From Hymenolepis diminuta (Eukaryota > Platyhelminthes > Cestoda > Cyclophyllidea > Hymenolepididae): DNA of 64,000 nucleotides. The notes beneath the pieces are model-generated. The model was not told where the DNA came from. It searched no databases and saw only the letters and a program-made list of their open reading frames with translations. The stretch spans positions 186,001 to 250,000 of the forward strand of contig CAADRB010000078.1 of NCBI GenBank assembly GCA_900708905.1. The letters run 5' to 3'. Position 1 is the first letter of the stretch. Each line of letters starts with the position of its first letter. Shown here in pieces: positions 43,151 to 57,560 of this stretch. The translations under genes and the position numbers were made by a program.

Positions 43151-46019
43151 TTTTGAATGAGCATAACGAATAAAGAAGGATAAATACTATGAAGTAAATG
43201 ATACTGATTTAGAGGTATTTAAAATGACTCACGATGTCAAAATACTGCAATGAATTTTGGCCTAATTCTTGAAAGAAAACGCGGGCAAATTTTTACCGTA
43301 AAGGCTCTATTTCATATTCTAGGTATAATTCCTACTAGGAAGTCGCAACTCTTTAGAATTCCCAACAGTACTGAAAAAAATTCCCAAGCGCATTAACAAT
43401 ACTTAATTAGGTAGCAGAATGTTATTCTTGACTCTTTCCTCAGCAGTTTGCATTCTACTGTCTCCCCTATTGACAAGAACTAATATATGGTAATTCATAT
43501 CGCTAGCCGTGCACCGATGTGCATCTAACTCGACAGACGCTCGTATTTATCGCCACGACGTCTGACATATATATGCCGACACTTTGTTGACGGTTTATAA
43601 AAAATCATTTATGATACTAAATTCCATATTTATAAATTATATGATAAGTTAAAATCCATTTCAAAAATGAATTGACGCAAAAATAGAAAAGTCAAAAGAT
43701 AGGAGTAAAATTCAATCTGTCTTCCGAGTTAGAATAATCATAAAACATACATTTTTAAACTACATTGTGCAGATTCAGGTAGGAAATTAAAATAACATTT
43801 TGAAAAACCCAAAAGCAATTATTCCTTCCAATAACATGAACAAGAAAATTTCTGATAGAATTTCCTAAATTTAAAGGTCAAAATTAGATACTATTGCATG
43901 CTTAATTTTTTTACTGGAAAGGGAATTTTAATTTACATGTGCGAATTTTCGCGCAAGAATCGGTGCGAAGAAATCGAATGAGGAAAATTGGGTTTTATGG
44001 GGCGTTTGGTAACTTTTCCCAACAGGTAATAAAGTTAAGGGGTTGGAGGGAGAAACTAAGGGCTCCTAACCAAGTCTGCTGACCTTAATTGACCTCCGAC
44101 ATCTTGAGTTATTTAGTTACTTGTTAATGAAAACTGCATTTACAAATGAACATCCTAGAATTAGTTACTGTAAGAATTAAATGAATGTGAAAATTTAACT
44201 AGTTAGAGAAAACCTAACTTACAATACCGTAGATGTTAATTTTTTCTAAGACTACGTTTGGCATTTATAAACTTGCTTTATATCGAACTGAAATGGCAAG
44301 TATAGTCTTGGTATTTTGTTAAAACACGATTGACGGCAAATTGCCATAAAGATCATGCAGTTTAGCAAAATCCCAGTTGCATTACGTTGTTATGTAAGGT
44401 AAGAAAGATAAAAACATTCTTTTATTTCACATAAATGAGGGAAAATGTAGGAGATATAGGAATACCTTTAGTTTTACTACACCAGTGAATGTGGGAGAAA
44501 AATATCGAAACTTTTACTTTTTTAATGTATTATTTATTTATCGAGTAATATTATGCCTAAATTGATGGCGATTGAAGTTATTGAGATCTTCGGAAAATTT
44601 CTGTCGTTTGCGTGGAGCATAAAACCAACTTAAATATTGAAATGCTCAGATTAATAGAGCCAACATTAGCAAACTTTATTAAGTTAAAGATATGTAAATT
44701 CAGTCGACATGCACAGCCACTCAAATTAATCCAGCTGGTCAGTAAACTCTGAACTTCACAGATATGAACTTTTTCAAAAAATCTTTGTTTCAAATATCAA
44801 AATTTGAAATTATATAAGTTAAATATAAGTGGATAACCTGATGAATTCATAAATCCATTTGCGTTCAAAAATACACCTATTTTACCCCTCTCCCACTTCA
44901 AACCTTATTGGGCTGTTTTGTTCACCCCGTTTAGACGCTTCTCCCAGGATTAAGTATCCCAACATTATTTAGTTTGCAATGAGCAATCATTTTAGGATAA
45001 AATGCAACTGAAGTGTCATAAATGCTCGACTACCTAGCAAGGGATGATAAAAATTAATAACTATTTTATCATAATCAGTGTTTGCAAAAACTAGCAAGAT
45101 GAAGATTATAAAAATCAGTCGGTATACGGTGATATATAATTGAGAAAAATTGTGTAAATGCGAGTTATTTTAAAATATCGCAAGTGTGTATTTGTAGTCG
45201 TGACCGTACAAAAGGATAGCATTTCTGCGACACTATTCTAAGAATAGGCTTCCAGTTTCGGGAAAAATTTTTTAAAGAAAAGTGATCCGAATTCATGCAC
45301 CACTGAAAATTATGCTTGTTCAAAAACAAATTTCTTTCATTTCTCAAATAGTTATTGGGATAAAAGATTCGTTGTCTTTGGTATACGTTACCAGTTGTGT
45401 GCTATTAACTACCATCAAAATAAATGGGAAGCAGTTAGAATTTGCTATGAGAAAATGTGGGAAAATCCTTACACCGATGTAAATTTTATCCTTAAGAATT
45501 TAATAGTATCATATCTGAAATATTTTTACCCTAATTACATCAGAAATATACAATCCACCCTTTTTAAACCGAAAAAGACATCTGACACGACCGTTAAATT
45601 AATGCGACTCAGAACGTATACGTATGTCTTTCAATTGAACCTCTACAGGAGCATGAAAGATTGTTGTTGTAAAAATTAACTCGTGCAGACTGACATCACT
45701 TATTGAAATGTCATTAAATTTAAAGCTGTACTTCTTCAAAGCTAACTTACATCTTCAATCAGGAAACCTGATAGATGTACTCTCATTTTAAAAATTTAAT
45801 AAAGTAATTTATTTCATTTAGAATAACTACTTTCTCTCAGTACTATTAAGAAGATTACTCAAAGCAGAGAATGGAATCAAGAATGTAATAAAAAGAGTTC
45901 CTTAAATTTAACATCATATGTAAAACAAGTCAGATGCAAGAAAAATCATCAAAAGCGGACTACTAAAGTTTGCTTTTGGGAACAAATCCACCCGCATAAC
46001 ATTTCCACAGGGTGGCACA

Positions 46020-46350
46020 AGTTTTAAAGAGAGGTTTTTTGGAGTTTTGCTTGCTTTGTGCTTTCGATCCTATCGACTACTAAAATTGCCGGAGTTAAAT
46101 GCCAGGTGGCGATGAATAAGCCATAAGCGAATCCTATGTGCTCGCGAATATTATTAGCAGGACTGACAACAAGCCCTTTTCTCTGCTATTGGGCGGAAAA
46201 CCACAAAAACCGAAAAGGTCACTATTGTGGGAAGGAAGGATGGGGATAGCTGGTTGGGAGGGTGGAAGGTGGGGAAGGGTGAGGTGGAATACAAGTGGTT
46301 TTAACCTTTATGCCAACCACATAATAATGGTAAGTGCATTAAGTGAGAGA
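46020..46350. other. GC-richer island with a purine-rich core
   Basis: A mixed block: a CpG-bearing left part (46080-46200) and a G-rich, purine-rich stretch (about 46220-46290) that is the reverse complement of the pyrimidine-rich modules seen at 9930, 27360 and 63310. The 74-codon frame through it is dominated by Gly, Trp and Arg from the G-rich run and is not a credible gene. Confidence 0.25.
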
Positions 46351-49300
46351 GAAGCAATCTAACTCAATCATCTATCTTTGGGGTAATTATACGGGTGCTA
46401 GTTTTCTGCTGCGAAATGGGAATTACCACTAATCCGCAGATAGAGTGGAGGGATTAATGATTCTACTTGGGTTTAGGAAGAATATGGAAGATAGATATCA
46501 GCGAGAATAAACAATGATGCTTACTTATGACAGCCAAGTTGTGGGATTCAGAGGTAAAGCGTGTAATAAATTAAGAAAACTAACCATATTAATTTCTTGC
46601 GTAGGGAAGCAAAGGAAATTAAATTTAAATTTGTGTTGATAAAGGCGGTTGACGACTTCTGTATAAATAGTATTTTGTAGATCTATGCTTCCTTTATTAA
46701 AGTATAGATCTTTATTCATTTGCATTTAACATCTTTTATTGAAAGAATAGTAAAATAACAAAACAAATACTTTGCTAAGCGATTAGGTTCATGATTTGAA
46801 TGAACTAAAATGTGATATAATTCTCGAAAGTGGATTTCATAAAGCCATTTAACAAACTATTTCTGATTTGGCTTAAAAATTTGAATGCGACAGGAGTTTG
46901 CATTAGACTGGTACAAAAAGTTGAATAGATTAGATTGCTTAGAAATCGTTCTATTCGCATATCCAACATCGAAAAATCTCAGCTTAAATTGTCTGCTTTA
47001 CAAGGTGTAAAGACACTGTCATGAAATCTATTTATATTTGTGTATTTTGCTGATATGCCCAGAAGAACAAAAGATTACTAAAACCGAAGATGAATGCAAA
47101 CATATGTTAATTAGAAACTGATTTTAACTGAATTTGGAGCATTAAAACCTTGAAGGCAAGTAAACTGTAAAAACATCCCAAAATATTTTGAAAATTAAGA
47201 ATAAGGAATACTGGTATCTAGCCAAGCTGATAAATAATCTCTCCTTTTTGGGATCGAGGCCTTTAAGTCAATTTTTATTCTTTGTCTAATAACTGTAATA
47301 TTACCGTTTCTCCTTTTACCACCTATTCAAAATAGCTAAATGACAAAAAATGAAATCGACAAAAATGTACATTTTTGGAACAATTTTCTTTGATGATTAG
47401 ACAGAACAAATAAATACTTAACTCTATCTGCTAATTATCTACTTTTACATTCGTGATATCGACAACTTTGTGATTAGAAAATAATTGTTTCAACAAAATA
47501 TTTGGTGTAACGAGCAAATTTATTTTCAGCTATGTGAAGAATAGACTTGTTTTAATGATACTTTTAACCAAGCTCTTTTGCATAAAGAGAGAATTAAAAT
47601 TTTCAGGGGCATTTATAATATTATGCTTCATTAGGATTCTTAAAGTTTACTTTTGTACTTTGTATCAATAAGATATTCGACTCGTAAGCATATTTGGTAG
47701 TAGATTCCTTAATTGTATACAACTTGACGATGACTAAGTATTCTTAGGAATATTAATGTCAACTTGTCTGATAGACCGGCGATAGGCGCTTACTGACCAC
47801 AAGATAACTAAAACTGCTGTCTAATAGCAGCTGGTGGAAACAGCATTGAAACGCATACGATAAGGTCTCTAGTCGATAATACAATTCAAATAGCAATATA
47901 GCTTTATTAATTCAAAAGTAAGATAAGGATAAAATTTAAATAAGCTTAGAAATAATCATAGAAAATTAGAAGAAACTCGAAGATTAAAATTCAAATATGC
48001 CGCCACCTAGAGTAGCTGATGGGATTTTATTTAATGAAAAAAATACTCCAGAATCTCACAATTCTTTTCATCTTTTCGATCCACTCCCCTTTATTCCTTG
48101 CTGGAATATTTGATCTTACACACTTTCAGTTGTTTTATTGGGATAAAAATTCACATTTTAATGACCTTTTCACGAGATATATTGTCCTGATTAATGTAAT
48201 GAATAGTACTTCTTGAAATAGAAGGAAATATGTCCGGGCCTACTTCTGCTAAGTCCAAAGGCAAATAATGGAGAGGAAATAGTTGTCACCATCAAGTTTT
48301 TCGGCCTTATGCAGTTAAAGAATTTTGTGTTAGAAGTGAAGTGTGAAATGCGCAATTAAAGAATTTGAATAGCGGTAAAAATACCCGATCCTGAAAATCC
48401 GGATTTCAGTTCAATTTTTGCTCTATCGTCTTTAATTTTAATATTAACAAATGCAATGTGTACGTACTCAACACGTATTTTTGATAAAAACTGTGGCTAA
48501 TAGTGATTTAGCCACTTTTACTGAAATGTGTTAAAGCTATCTCAAAATGAGTCTATGAAGTCACTTCAAAGTTAATAGGGATACTTTAATACTTCATAGA
48601 ATAAACTCATTATCAAAATATGAAAGAAAAAACATTTGGTTTTTAATATTTAGCATTGATTTCAGTGTTTTCACTTTCCAGGAATTGTCCCCAAATCAAA
48701 GTGGTCCATTTACGATAATCAGTCAGTTTTTCTTACTAATAAAGTATGATTTCTGATAAATATTGAGATTTTTATATTTGAAAGATCTGTTTATGGGGTT
48801 TCTACTGGTATCTACCATACGGAAACTGACTTTTCTGTATCCTAAAATTTTGCATAGTTCTTTTTGCCGTTTTGATTTTAGACTGCCATTCAAATAACCG
48901 TCATGTCATTTAAAACGCGGAGAAGACCAGGAAAAAACGAAGAACGAAAGAGGCTTAATCGAATAAGTTAAGATGGAAGGACAGTGCTATGTTATGCTCA
49001 ACACTGCTCAGTGATGCAAACCGATAAAATTTATATTCGAATTGTCATAACTCCATTCTTAAATGAGGAAGATGCAGCAAGATTTTTGGAATTTTTTGTA
49101 AAGAGGGAGATAATGGACAATTTTCTTTTAATGCTTGGATGGCGGAACATCAAACTATCCTGTTTATTCTATGCGATATACAAATTAAGTTTAAGATGCC
49201 AGATTTTTTATTTTTTTTAAAATGAATAACTTAGGCTTTAATTAACGATTTCCTTCTTTAACTGTCTGATTTTTTTATTTAGATTAGAAAGTAAAGACTG

Positions 49301-51505
49301 TTGGTAATATAGCGGTAGAATCATTCATATGTTTTGTATAAAAGAATAAAAAAATCAAACCAAAAATAATTTTTGAAATCACATTCATAAATTCAATACG
49401 GGCCAAGTAGTTGATTAATCCACTGGAGTCATAATATAATTAGATGTAATTTTTAAATTAATCTATAAGTTATTTAAGGCATCTGTTATGCTTATCATTC
49501 TATTTAAAAAAATCACTTGATTTTGAGAACGAAATATTCGTGAAATATTAATCCAAACGAAAATGTCGGATTAATAATTATATATCGCAAAATTTAAGCA
49601 CTGCATCCTAGAATATTCCACCGTGGTGTAAATGTAATAACTTTCAATAAAGATAATATCCCAATTCTCTGCATCGCAAATTTTATCGGAGGGAAGGAAG
49701 GCTAAAAGTTATTCCATGTCCTCAAATAAAATATTTGAGAATCAGCACACTTTGTCAAGTCTGAAGAAGTTTAATTGATATCTTAATAAACATCCTCAAA
49801 CAATAAGAAAATATTTATACATGATATTTCATTTAAGCTGATCAGTGAAAAAGATTCAAAAGTAATACTGAAACTACAATATCAAACAGACATACCACTA
49901 TTATTCAAACCTATCACTAATCCTTACCATTGCTTTTGTAATTCAAAGTGTTTCTCTAGAGAATAACGTCTGAAACCGGTTTATTTTTCGCAACGTAAAG
50001 CAAAATAAAAAGTTAGCATATAGTAATTATTACTTTTTAATTAAGTTAATGATGATGTTGGCATTAAATCTTTATGACTATTGAATCCACACTGATGGGA
50101 TGTTAAAATTCTTTGGATGCTTTTGGTTGGTTGTTCGGTGGTGACTAAATATCACGTGGATTGAATGGGTTGAATGCATTCGAAAATAATGGTGTTTGAC
50201 TCTCCAGTAAAAGCCTCCCACTACCTTGCCTTGGCACGTACTATTGACATATTCTGTAATGATTTCTACAGGAGAATACCGGTATCAAAATATTGGATAT
50301 TTAATATTCAGAATGCAATTAAGTCAATTCTGTTGAATATAAAATGGACTACGAAGCTGACATCGATTTATAGTCAGATATCTAGGAACAGGGTACTAAA
50401 GTGTAGTGTCTTGACTGTAAAAACTTTCATTTGAAGAATTATTTGAAATCAGATAAGAGGGAAAGGAGCTAATAAAGGTTCTGGAGCTCTGATGAATTGG
50501 GATTATTTTGCATTTCTGGTACCTTATTCCTTTTCCACTGAAAATTCCTTAAAACTGCCTAATTTTTCATTATACATTTTTGTCTACAGATTTAGAGTTT
50601 TGCACAAGTTAGAATATTAATTTTTTTCTCCATATTAAAAAATTATACATTTTTGAACTATTTATTGTTATCCTGTTATTGATTGAATTGAAATTACAAT
50701 TATAACTCATTAGGAAACAGTCCATCTAGAAACACTGGGATAATTGGTTAATGCAAATAACTTACAGATAATATCAATGAACACAAAATAAAAAAATAAA
50801 TCGATTTTAGAAATTTAATGAAACTAATTAATTAACAATTCAGTAGCCATCAAAAAGTAGCTTGGGTATGATAACGTAATATCGATTCACGAAACTATAA
50901 CTTCAAAAACAGCATTGCATTTTAATCAGTTTGTTGTAAATGGCAGACTTTAATTTTATTTAAAATATAATCTTTCTATAATCTAAGTATAATTAAAACA
51001 TTGATAAGGAAAAATCGCACACAATTTTAACTTATTGATTAACTCAATCCAATTACAGAAAGCTGTTCAAAACAGATAATGTAATACAATATAGGCGAAT
51101 GGGACAATCTAAAAAATTTGCATTACCTACTTTTAATATAAATATGATAACAAACTTCGTCGTGACAAGGACAAACTTAAAAGATAAATCACTGTGTATC
51201 CCCTTTAATTTTCTTCGAAAGAGGTAACTCGACACATCCCTAATTCTTTGATTGACACCAGGAGGCGGAAGTAGCAATTTTGCAGTGAGTCATTATTAGG
51301 TGAAGAAGAGAACTGATTTCAATCAGAAAGTGAGTTCTGATTCTCTTGTAGCGTTTTTCATGTCAGAAAGGAATCAGAAAGTGACATTTATACATGATCG
51401 GTGATGAAAAAGCAGTAACAGCGGTACTGCCAACTTGCTTGATTACCATTTACAAAATCAACCAACCACACGGGAAGGTAGGAAGAAAGGAAATTGAGAG
51501 GAAAT

Positions 51506-51517
51506 GGGGGGGGGGGG
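51506..51517 (+). repeat. Run of twelve G
   Basis: A single G12 tract inside a purine-rich stretch (about 51480-51535). It reads as Pro codons in the minus-strand open frame 51388-51777, which I therefore regard as low-complexity rather than a gene. Confidence 0.7.
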
Positions 51518-54500
51518 AGAAAAAAGAGTGGAGGGTGATTAATGGCACCCATTTTCTTCTCCTTCTGTTTTACGGTAGAAACGGAACTATCATAAGCTTT
51601 ATTAAAGACTATAATGAAAGCCAATATATATCTATTACCGTGCTGTGAGAAGTAAAGTGGAAGAGAAGTGTGATATTTCCTTTCACAGTAACAACTTCGT
51701 TCATTTAAATTCTGATTTAATCCATGGACGTAGATAGGATTGTCTAAAAAATGGATCAAACAACGGATAGTTATCATTCTGTTAATTATTCCGACATCCC
51801 TGGAATTTTGTCATTGGATTGATGAGAAATTTTTTCCATACTTTCAAGTGATATCGATAAATTCTACTCTCTGCATTTTTTCAGAATTCTGAACTGTGGC
51901 TAGAAGGATTTGAAATAGTTGGAACTAAGGATTCATAATTAATTCTGGTTACAAAATTAAAAAATTTAATCTGTTGATTCCCAGAAGTGACTGAGCAAAA
52001 ACTTCTTCCCTAAACGTAACGAAAGTTGTCCTTTTACGTCGCATCGAAAATAAAATAAAGATATGAACTGTAAGGTTAAATGGATCTTTATGACACCATT
52101 GGTTGCGTACAGGACAAATATAATTTTGATATAATGTAAACTTATTTTTGCTAGTGATATACGTCCATTCAGTAATTATATTAAGTTCATAGCCTTATAG
52201 AAACGAACAATCTAAGCTCTGCTGAAACCTTCTAGCTTAATAAGTGTGTAAAGAAACTGTTCATGCTATCACTCTTCTTATTTATTTTTGCTGCCTGATG
52301 TGTACTTTCATTTAATTATTTCATATCCATTCCACATAAGGCAATTCAGCGAAATGGAGGGAAAATACTTTCACGAATATAAATCTTTAGAACCAAGTAT
52401 TACGAATTAAAGCTGATAAAATGTCAAAAAATAGAAGTTGTGTTAAAGTCTCATAGTGTCTTCTCTCCGATGCAATAGAACTTGAAAGTTATGCATCCTC
52501 CCGTCTTATACCTATCACCGATACGATCTTTAAATATTATCCTTATTATCCGGTTCTTTTTCAATGCAAATCTCAGTGTATACTATCTAACCATTTCGAA
52601 ACCCCAGCAGCACGCTTTCTTCTGCTCTTTTACAATTTGAACATCTTTAAGTAATCCAGAATTACAAAAGTGCAAATAGTTACAAACGTTTGCTCCTTCA
52701 AATCTACACCACATAACCGCCTTCAAAGATAAGCTCCGATCCAATAGAATACTTATGAAAAATCCCAAGATCAAAAAGTCTTAAGGACAAACAGACATTG
52801 GTCATAACAGGAGCACTATAGATAGTTTAATTTTAGGGTTGAAATCCATTTTCACTCTTCTCTGTTCAGATATTGTCTTTAATAAGTCCAAAAGATGGAT
52901 CCACCCAAACACAGCGCGCTATAACATGATCAATTAATGTTTTTCAAGCCGTCATTCCGTGAATAATGCACAACTACCTGGACGTCTTAGATACATAGAC
53001 TACCAATAAAAATCTGATTGATTGCTTCAGGTCTCTTTTATTGAAACTGGAATTTTATTACAAGTTTACACAAACAACTTCTAAATGGTTGATGTGAATT
53101 ACTTTAACTGCCACGTTACGCTTTAGAGTTTGAAAAGTGGTGAATTCCGAGGTTTAATTATAACTGCGTAGAAGAGAAATGGATTAAAGGAAGTCAACAC
53201 AAATAGAAACTTGTTCTAGACAGTGGGTGGAATGAGGAAAAAACTGAAAAAACGCTCAAAACCTGACACAATATAATCCCTTGAGACTTTTCAGCTTTAA
53301 CAATTATTTACATATGACTGTTCTTTATGTAATCCATTAATGCTTTTGATCTGATGCTGGGATATTCTAATTCGGTACAATACGATTACGCATAGGTCTA
53401 TATGAGACGCTTATAATTCCCATTTTACTAACCTTTCTGTAAATTGTTTTCATAAAAATAGAAAATTAATTGTGTTAATGCCAAAATCCTACTCTAGATT
53501 AAGTTTTTTCGTTTCATTGAAATTTTAAAAACGGACATGTAAACGTTCTGGAACATTCACACCTCCAATGAATGCTTTGCATAAACTAGTCGTCAGAGGT
53601 CTATGTGTAAAGGGTAGGGCACTTATGAAAACTCAAAAATATGAATGAAGTATTGACACTATTGACAAGTGTCAGATAATTCCGATAGAATAATAAAAGA
53701 AATGTTTTCCGAGATGGTAGGACCAATCGTTGAAGCCAAGAAATCAATGTGTTCTGAATATCGCAGATCTTGATTTGCTCAGGAATATAGAAGTCAAATC
53801 CTGAAATTTGATGCAAAAATATACTTTGATTCCAGGACTAAAATACATCAAGCCTCTTCTGATATCCCAACTTTAAGCCTTCCTTCTACTTATCCGCCTC
53901 CTCCTTCCCTTATTGAACGAAATAATTTCTTCAGACTGATACAAGTGGGTTAAAATTGTGTTTACTGTCTATTTAGCAGCTCATCCTACGACTCATAGAC
54001 ATTAAAAAATGGATATGTATGGCGGAAATAACTATAGTGCTTATGATTTATAGAAATCGTATACTATTTACTGTGCTGAATGGATACGCATCTATTAATT
54101 TTGAAGCCATGAATTTAACCTTCTTGAAAAAGAAGAAAATCAATATTTATGAATAAATTCTGATTAATCTGCGGTTATATGCCCATACTACAAATATTAT
54201 ATTACAAGAGAAAGCCGTAAAATTGAACTATAACCAGAAAGTGTGCAATTTGATATTTCCTCTTTTTCAATCCGACAAAATAAGCCGAGTGCCAAATTAA
54301 CTAAACATTATGCCAGTTTGAAAATACAGAAAGGTTCCTCTGAATACAAATATGATGAAAATGTACATTTTATTCGTACCTTTTCCTTAAAGAATCAGAA
54401 ATGTCCAATGTCTTAAGTCTGGGCTATTTTTTTAAATAAAAACGAAATAAGCTGTATAAAGTTAGAAGATTTAAAATGCAATTGAGATAGCGAAATATGC

Positions 54501-54769
54501 TCAAAACTCGATATATAAAATACTGATCTTTCCATCAATCCCAGCTTTGCTTGTGAAATTGAAGCAAGGTTCAGCTTTCTTAACACGTAATAGCGTGTCC
54601 TCTAACCAAATTTCCAGCATTAATTGCTGATTCCCAACAATTATCTTATATTAAAATTGAGTCTCCACAGGGAAGCTGCAATGATTGTAACACAACTTCC
54701 TGAACAAATACCAAAGAAAACTGTACTAAAATAGGCTACTTCGTAACATTCGGACTCCTCCCGTATAAT

Positions 54770-55260
54770 AACTCATATTTGGTCAAACTATCAACTACCT
54801 TTGACCATCTTTTTAGTGTGCATTTCAAACGGAGCGTGAATAGAATGCGATTATTACTATCCAGGGTAATACAAAAGAATACAATTTCAATCGCAAGAGA
54901 CGATCGAAGTGAATTAAAAGTGAGTCCTATAAATGATAAAAATAAAGAAAATCGAAAAGATACTAAGAATCTTGGGAATATATCAAGAGGTTTTACCTAA
55001 TTTGACTTTTAGATTCGATTTATACAATATTTACCTCCAACATAGTTCATGTTTCAAAATTCAAATTTCATGATTCGTTCCCTGGATTGTATCAGGTGCT
55101 TGTCTACGATGCTGAGTGCTTATCGACCGATTTTTTACTCATGGTGGTCGGTCATGCCACCTCAATTAATTTTTTTTCCCAAATTGTTGAGAAGGCAAAC
55201 TGATCTTACACTATATTCCGCAGCTTACAGTCTTAAGGTAGAAGTAATGAGATAGAAATA
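54770..55260 (+). repeat. Dispersed repeat family B, copy upstream of Lar
   Basis: This is the second clear copy of the element at 11280. Matching blocks include GTTTCAAAATTCAAATTTCA, TGATTCGTTCCCTGGATTG, GCTTGTCTACGATG and TATCGACCGA. A purine-rich stretch precedes them in both copies (about 54830-54990 here). The two plus-strand frames through this copy (54779-55000 and 55049-55255) are regarded as repeat sequence. Confidence 0.45.
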
Positions 55261-57239
55261 AATTTTAATTCAGCAAAATCCTGTAAGCTATGTTGACTGA
55301 AGGTTAATGAATGCAATCAGATACAACACTATTACATTTCACAAGTTTTATGTTCGCTGATGGCACAGTGACCAGCGTACACGCCTGCAGTGTGCAGATC
55401 ATTTGTACAAAACCAGTGGTGTGGATAGCCAACTGTGCTGATTAGTTTCGGTTAGCAAGAAGGGTGGTGAAATGTAGATTTTTCATCAGAGCGACCCGAC
55501 TAAAGTCTACTTTTGTTGACCCCTTTCTATATTCGCTTTCGAAGCTTAACTTCTTTGCAATGCAGATAAAGGCTTTATTTCTCATTTACATTTCTCATTA
55601 AGAAAATCAATATTTTATATCTGAGTGAGAATTAATATTCTTTTAGGTAATATCTAGTTAGGTATAGAATGCAAATTTTATTCCTCTCTTCCTTTCTACA
55701 ATTTTATTGTCGAAAGTTTGCAAAGCATGTGTTTCCGAGGTTGAGATTTCGCGCTTCTGTATTGTTGTCTTACCACGCTCTTAAATACACATCACGCTCT
55801 GCCCACACCTTTATTTGACAAAAGAACAAATTCCCTCAAAAAGGCAAATTATTGTTGTCACATTTTTTTTGAAGACAGTTGGTTCAATGATTCCTATTAA
55901 TTTGCCTTAGCTGCTTGATGATAATGATAATTATGTAAATGCTAATTGCGTATTTCTCGAATACTCCATACAAAACTTGGTATACAAAGAGCAGAAAGAA
56001 AGGAAGTGGATATAGGACAAATCTAGTAAACATAGTTGCAAATATCAGTTTTTAGCCTGTAAATCTACAGATGAGAGAGAGGTGCCACCTCAAGTTCGTT
56101 TAAACAAGACAAATTTCGGTTTCCTATGGTTTGAGAAATGCGAGATCAAGAGTATATAAGAGTGAATGAAAAGCCCTTAACTCCTGTATTTCGACCTCTA
56201 TTGATTTTAAAGCTAAGTTACAGCCTTATAGATTCATTGAGAATTATGGTATTCATAACAGCGTTTAATATTTTAGCAAGCTATTATGCGAATAAATTTG
56301 CACTTAAGTAATGCTCCCTAAAAAATTAATTAACTTTGTTCTTGATATAGAGAATTATTTTATGTATAATGAAACAAAAGTTAGAATGCATTAAACTTCA
56401 AGTGGACGTATACTTGTAGGTTCGAAATGATTTTGTTGCTAAACATAATCAGTAATAACCTTATATTCAGAATAAAACATCATTTAGCTGGATCTTATTT
56501 TATCTATCAAAATACTTAAGGCTAAACATGAAACTTCAAAGTCTTTGTGCACTATAAACCGGGGAAATAAAAAATGATGGAAGAGACAAATTCAGGTATG
56601 AGAAAAGGTTAAATCTCTTTCTCCCTCTTAACCCATACATTTGCTGGCAATTTGGCCAGAGATTTGAAGACTGAATCTTCGATAATGGAAATCGAAGTCC
56701 TTCCTGCCTAGTCGTAGGTTTAAGATGTCCACTGAAGAGAAAAATGCAAGAGTTCAGATATATTCAGTTAAATATTATTCGCTGAAATAAAACTCAAATA
56801 TTGATTTAATAAAAATTATTCTCGTTTAGTTACTTTTTAAATAAGATTTTAAAACCGGAAATAATGCTATCAAATGAAATTATATTATAAATTCATTTAC
56901 AAACTACTTACTAGCCCATTTATCAATATCTGAACGTTTACTTCATTCAGTTAAAATTGTACATGGATTTTAAAGCCTGTACGTATTTTACTTGCTAATC
57001 ATACAAAAGGAGTTAAATCGATTCTTTTATTTTAATATCAATATAACTAGAATCTTATCTTCACCATAAACTTAGCCCATTTAATAAAATTTGGCTCACT
57101 TTATTTTATGAATAATTTAGTTTGTTTACGAATTTGGTAAGAAATTCGACAATGCCCTGTAATTAGAGTAAAAAATAAGACAGCCCTAAATTTCAACGGA
57201 CAAATTCCAAAGGCCCCAATAAATCTCCATGGGAAGTTA

Positions 57240-57560
57240 AAAATCACTGGACGTAAAAAGCTCTTCTGGATTGTGGCTCTTTGTGCACACGACCGATGAC
57301 GCATAGTGAATCATAGAAGAATTGGGTGAAATGGAGATGGATGAGTGAATGACTGAACACAGCACACAGTGAAAAGATACTGTTAGTCGAGGTGAAAGCA
57401 TCTACGACGTGGGCGTTCGAGTTTGTGGACGCGGTTAGTGCCTGTGTTTGCTGCGGCACGAACACATGTGCGCAGTTAAGGTATGGGGTGGTGAATTTTG
57501 TGAACCCCTCCCTTCATGCATGACTCATCCCCACAGGGTCGATTGACTTACTTTTGGCCA
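57240..57560. promoter_or_regulatory. CpG-containing GC-rich island, possible distal promoter or exon
   Basis: About 320 bp with many CpG dinucleotides (GTGGGCGTTCG, GTGGACGCGG and TGCTGCGGCACG are examples) in a region otherwise near 30% G+C. A 73-codon minus-strand frame runs through it (57244-57465) but looks unlike any family and overlaps a second frame. Its isolation suggests a regulatory element or an untranslated exon. It lies 20 kb upstream of the Lar start codon, so any link to that gene is speculative. Confidence 0.25.

Noticed and set aside
45282..45679. Overlapping plus-strand open frames of 66 and 94 codons
   Set aside because: Two overlapping frames in AT-rich DNA without family resemblance, splice sites or composition change.
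51388..51777. 129-codon minus-strand open frame
   Set aside because: It runs through the G12 tract and purine-rich repeat, giving a Pro/Phe/Leu low-complexity segment. An overlapping frame is open on the other strand.
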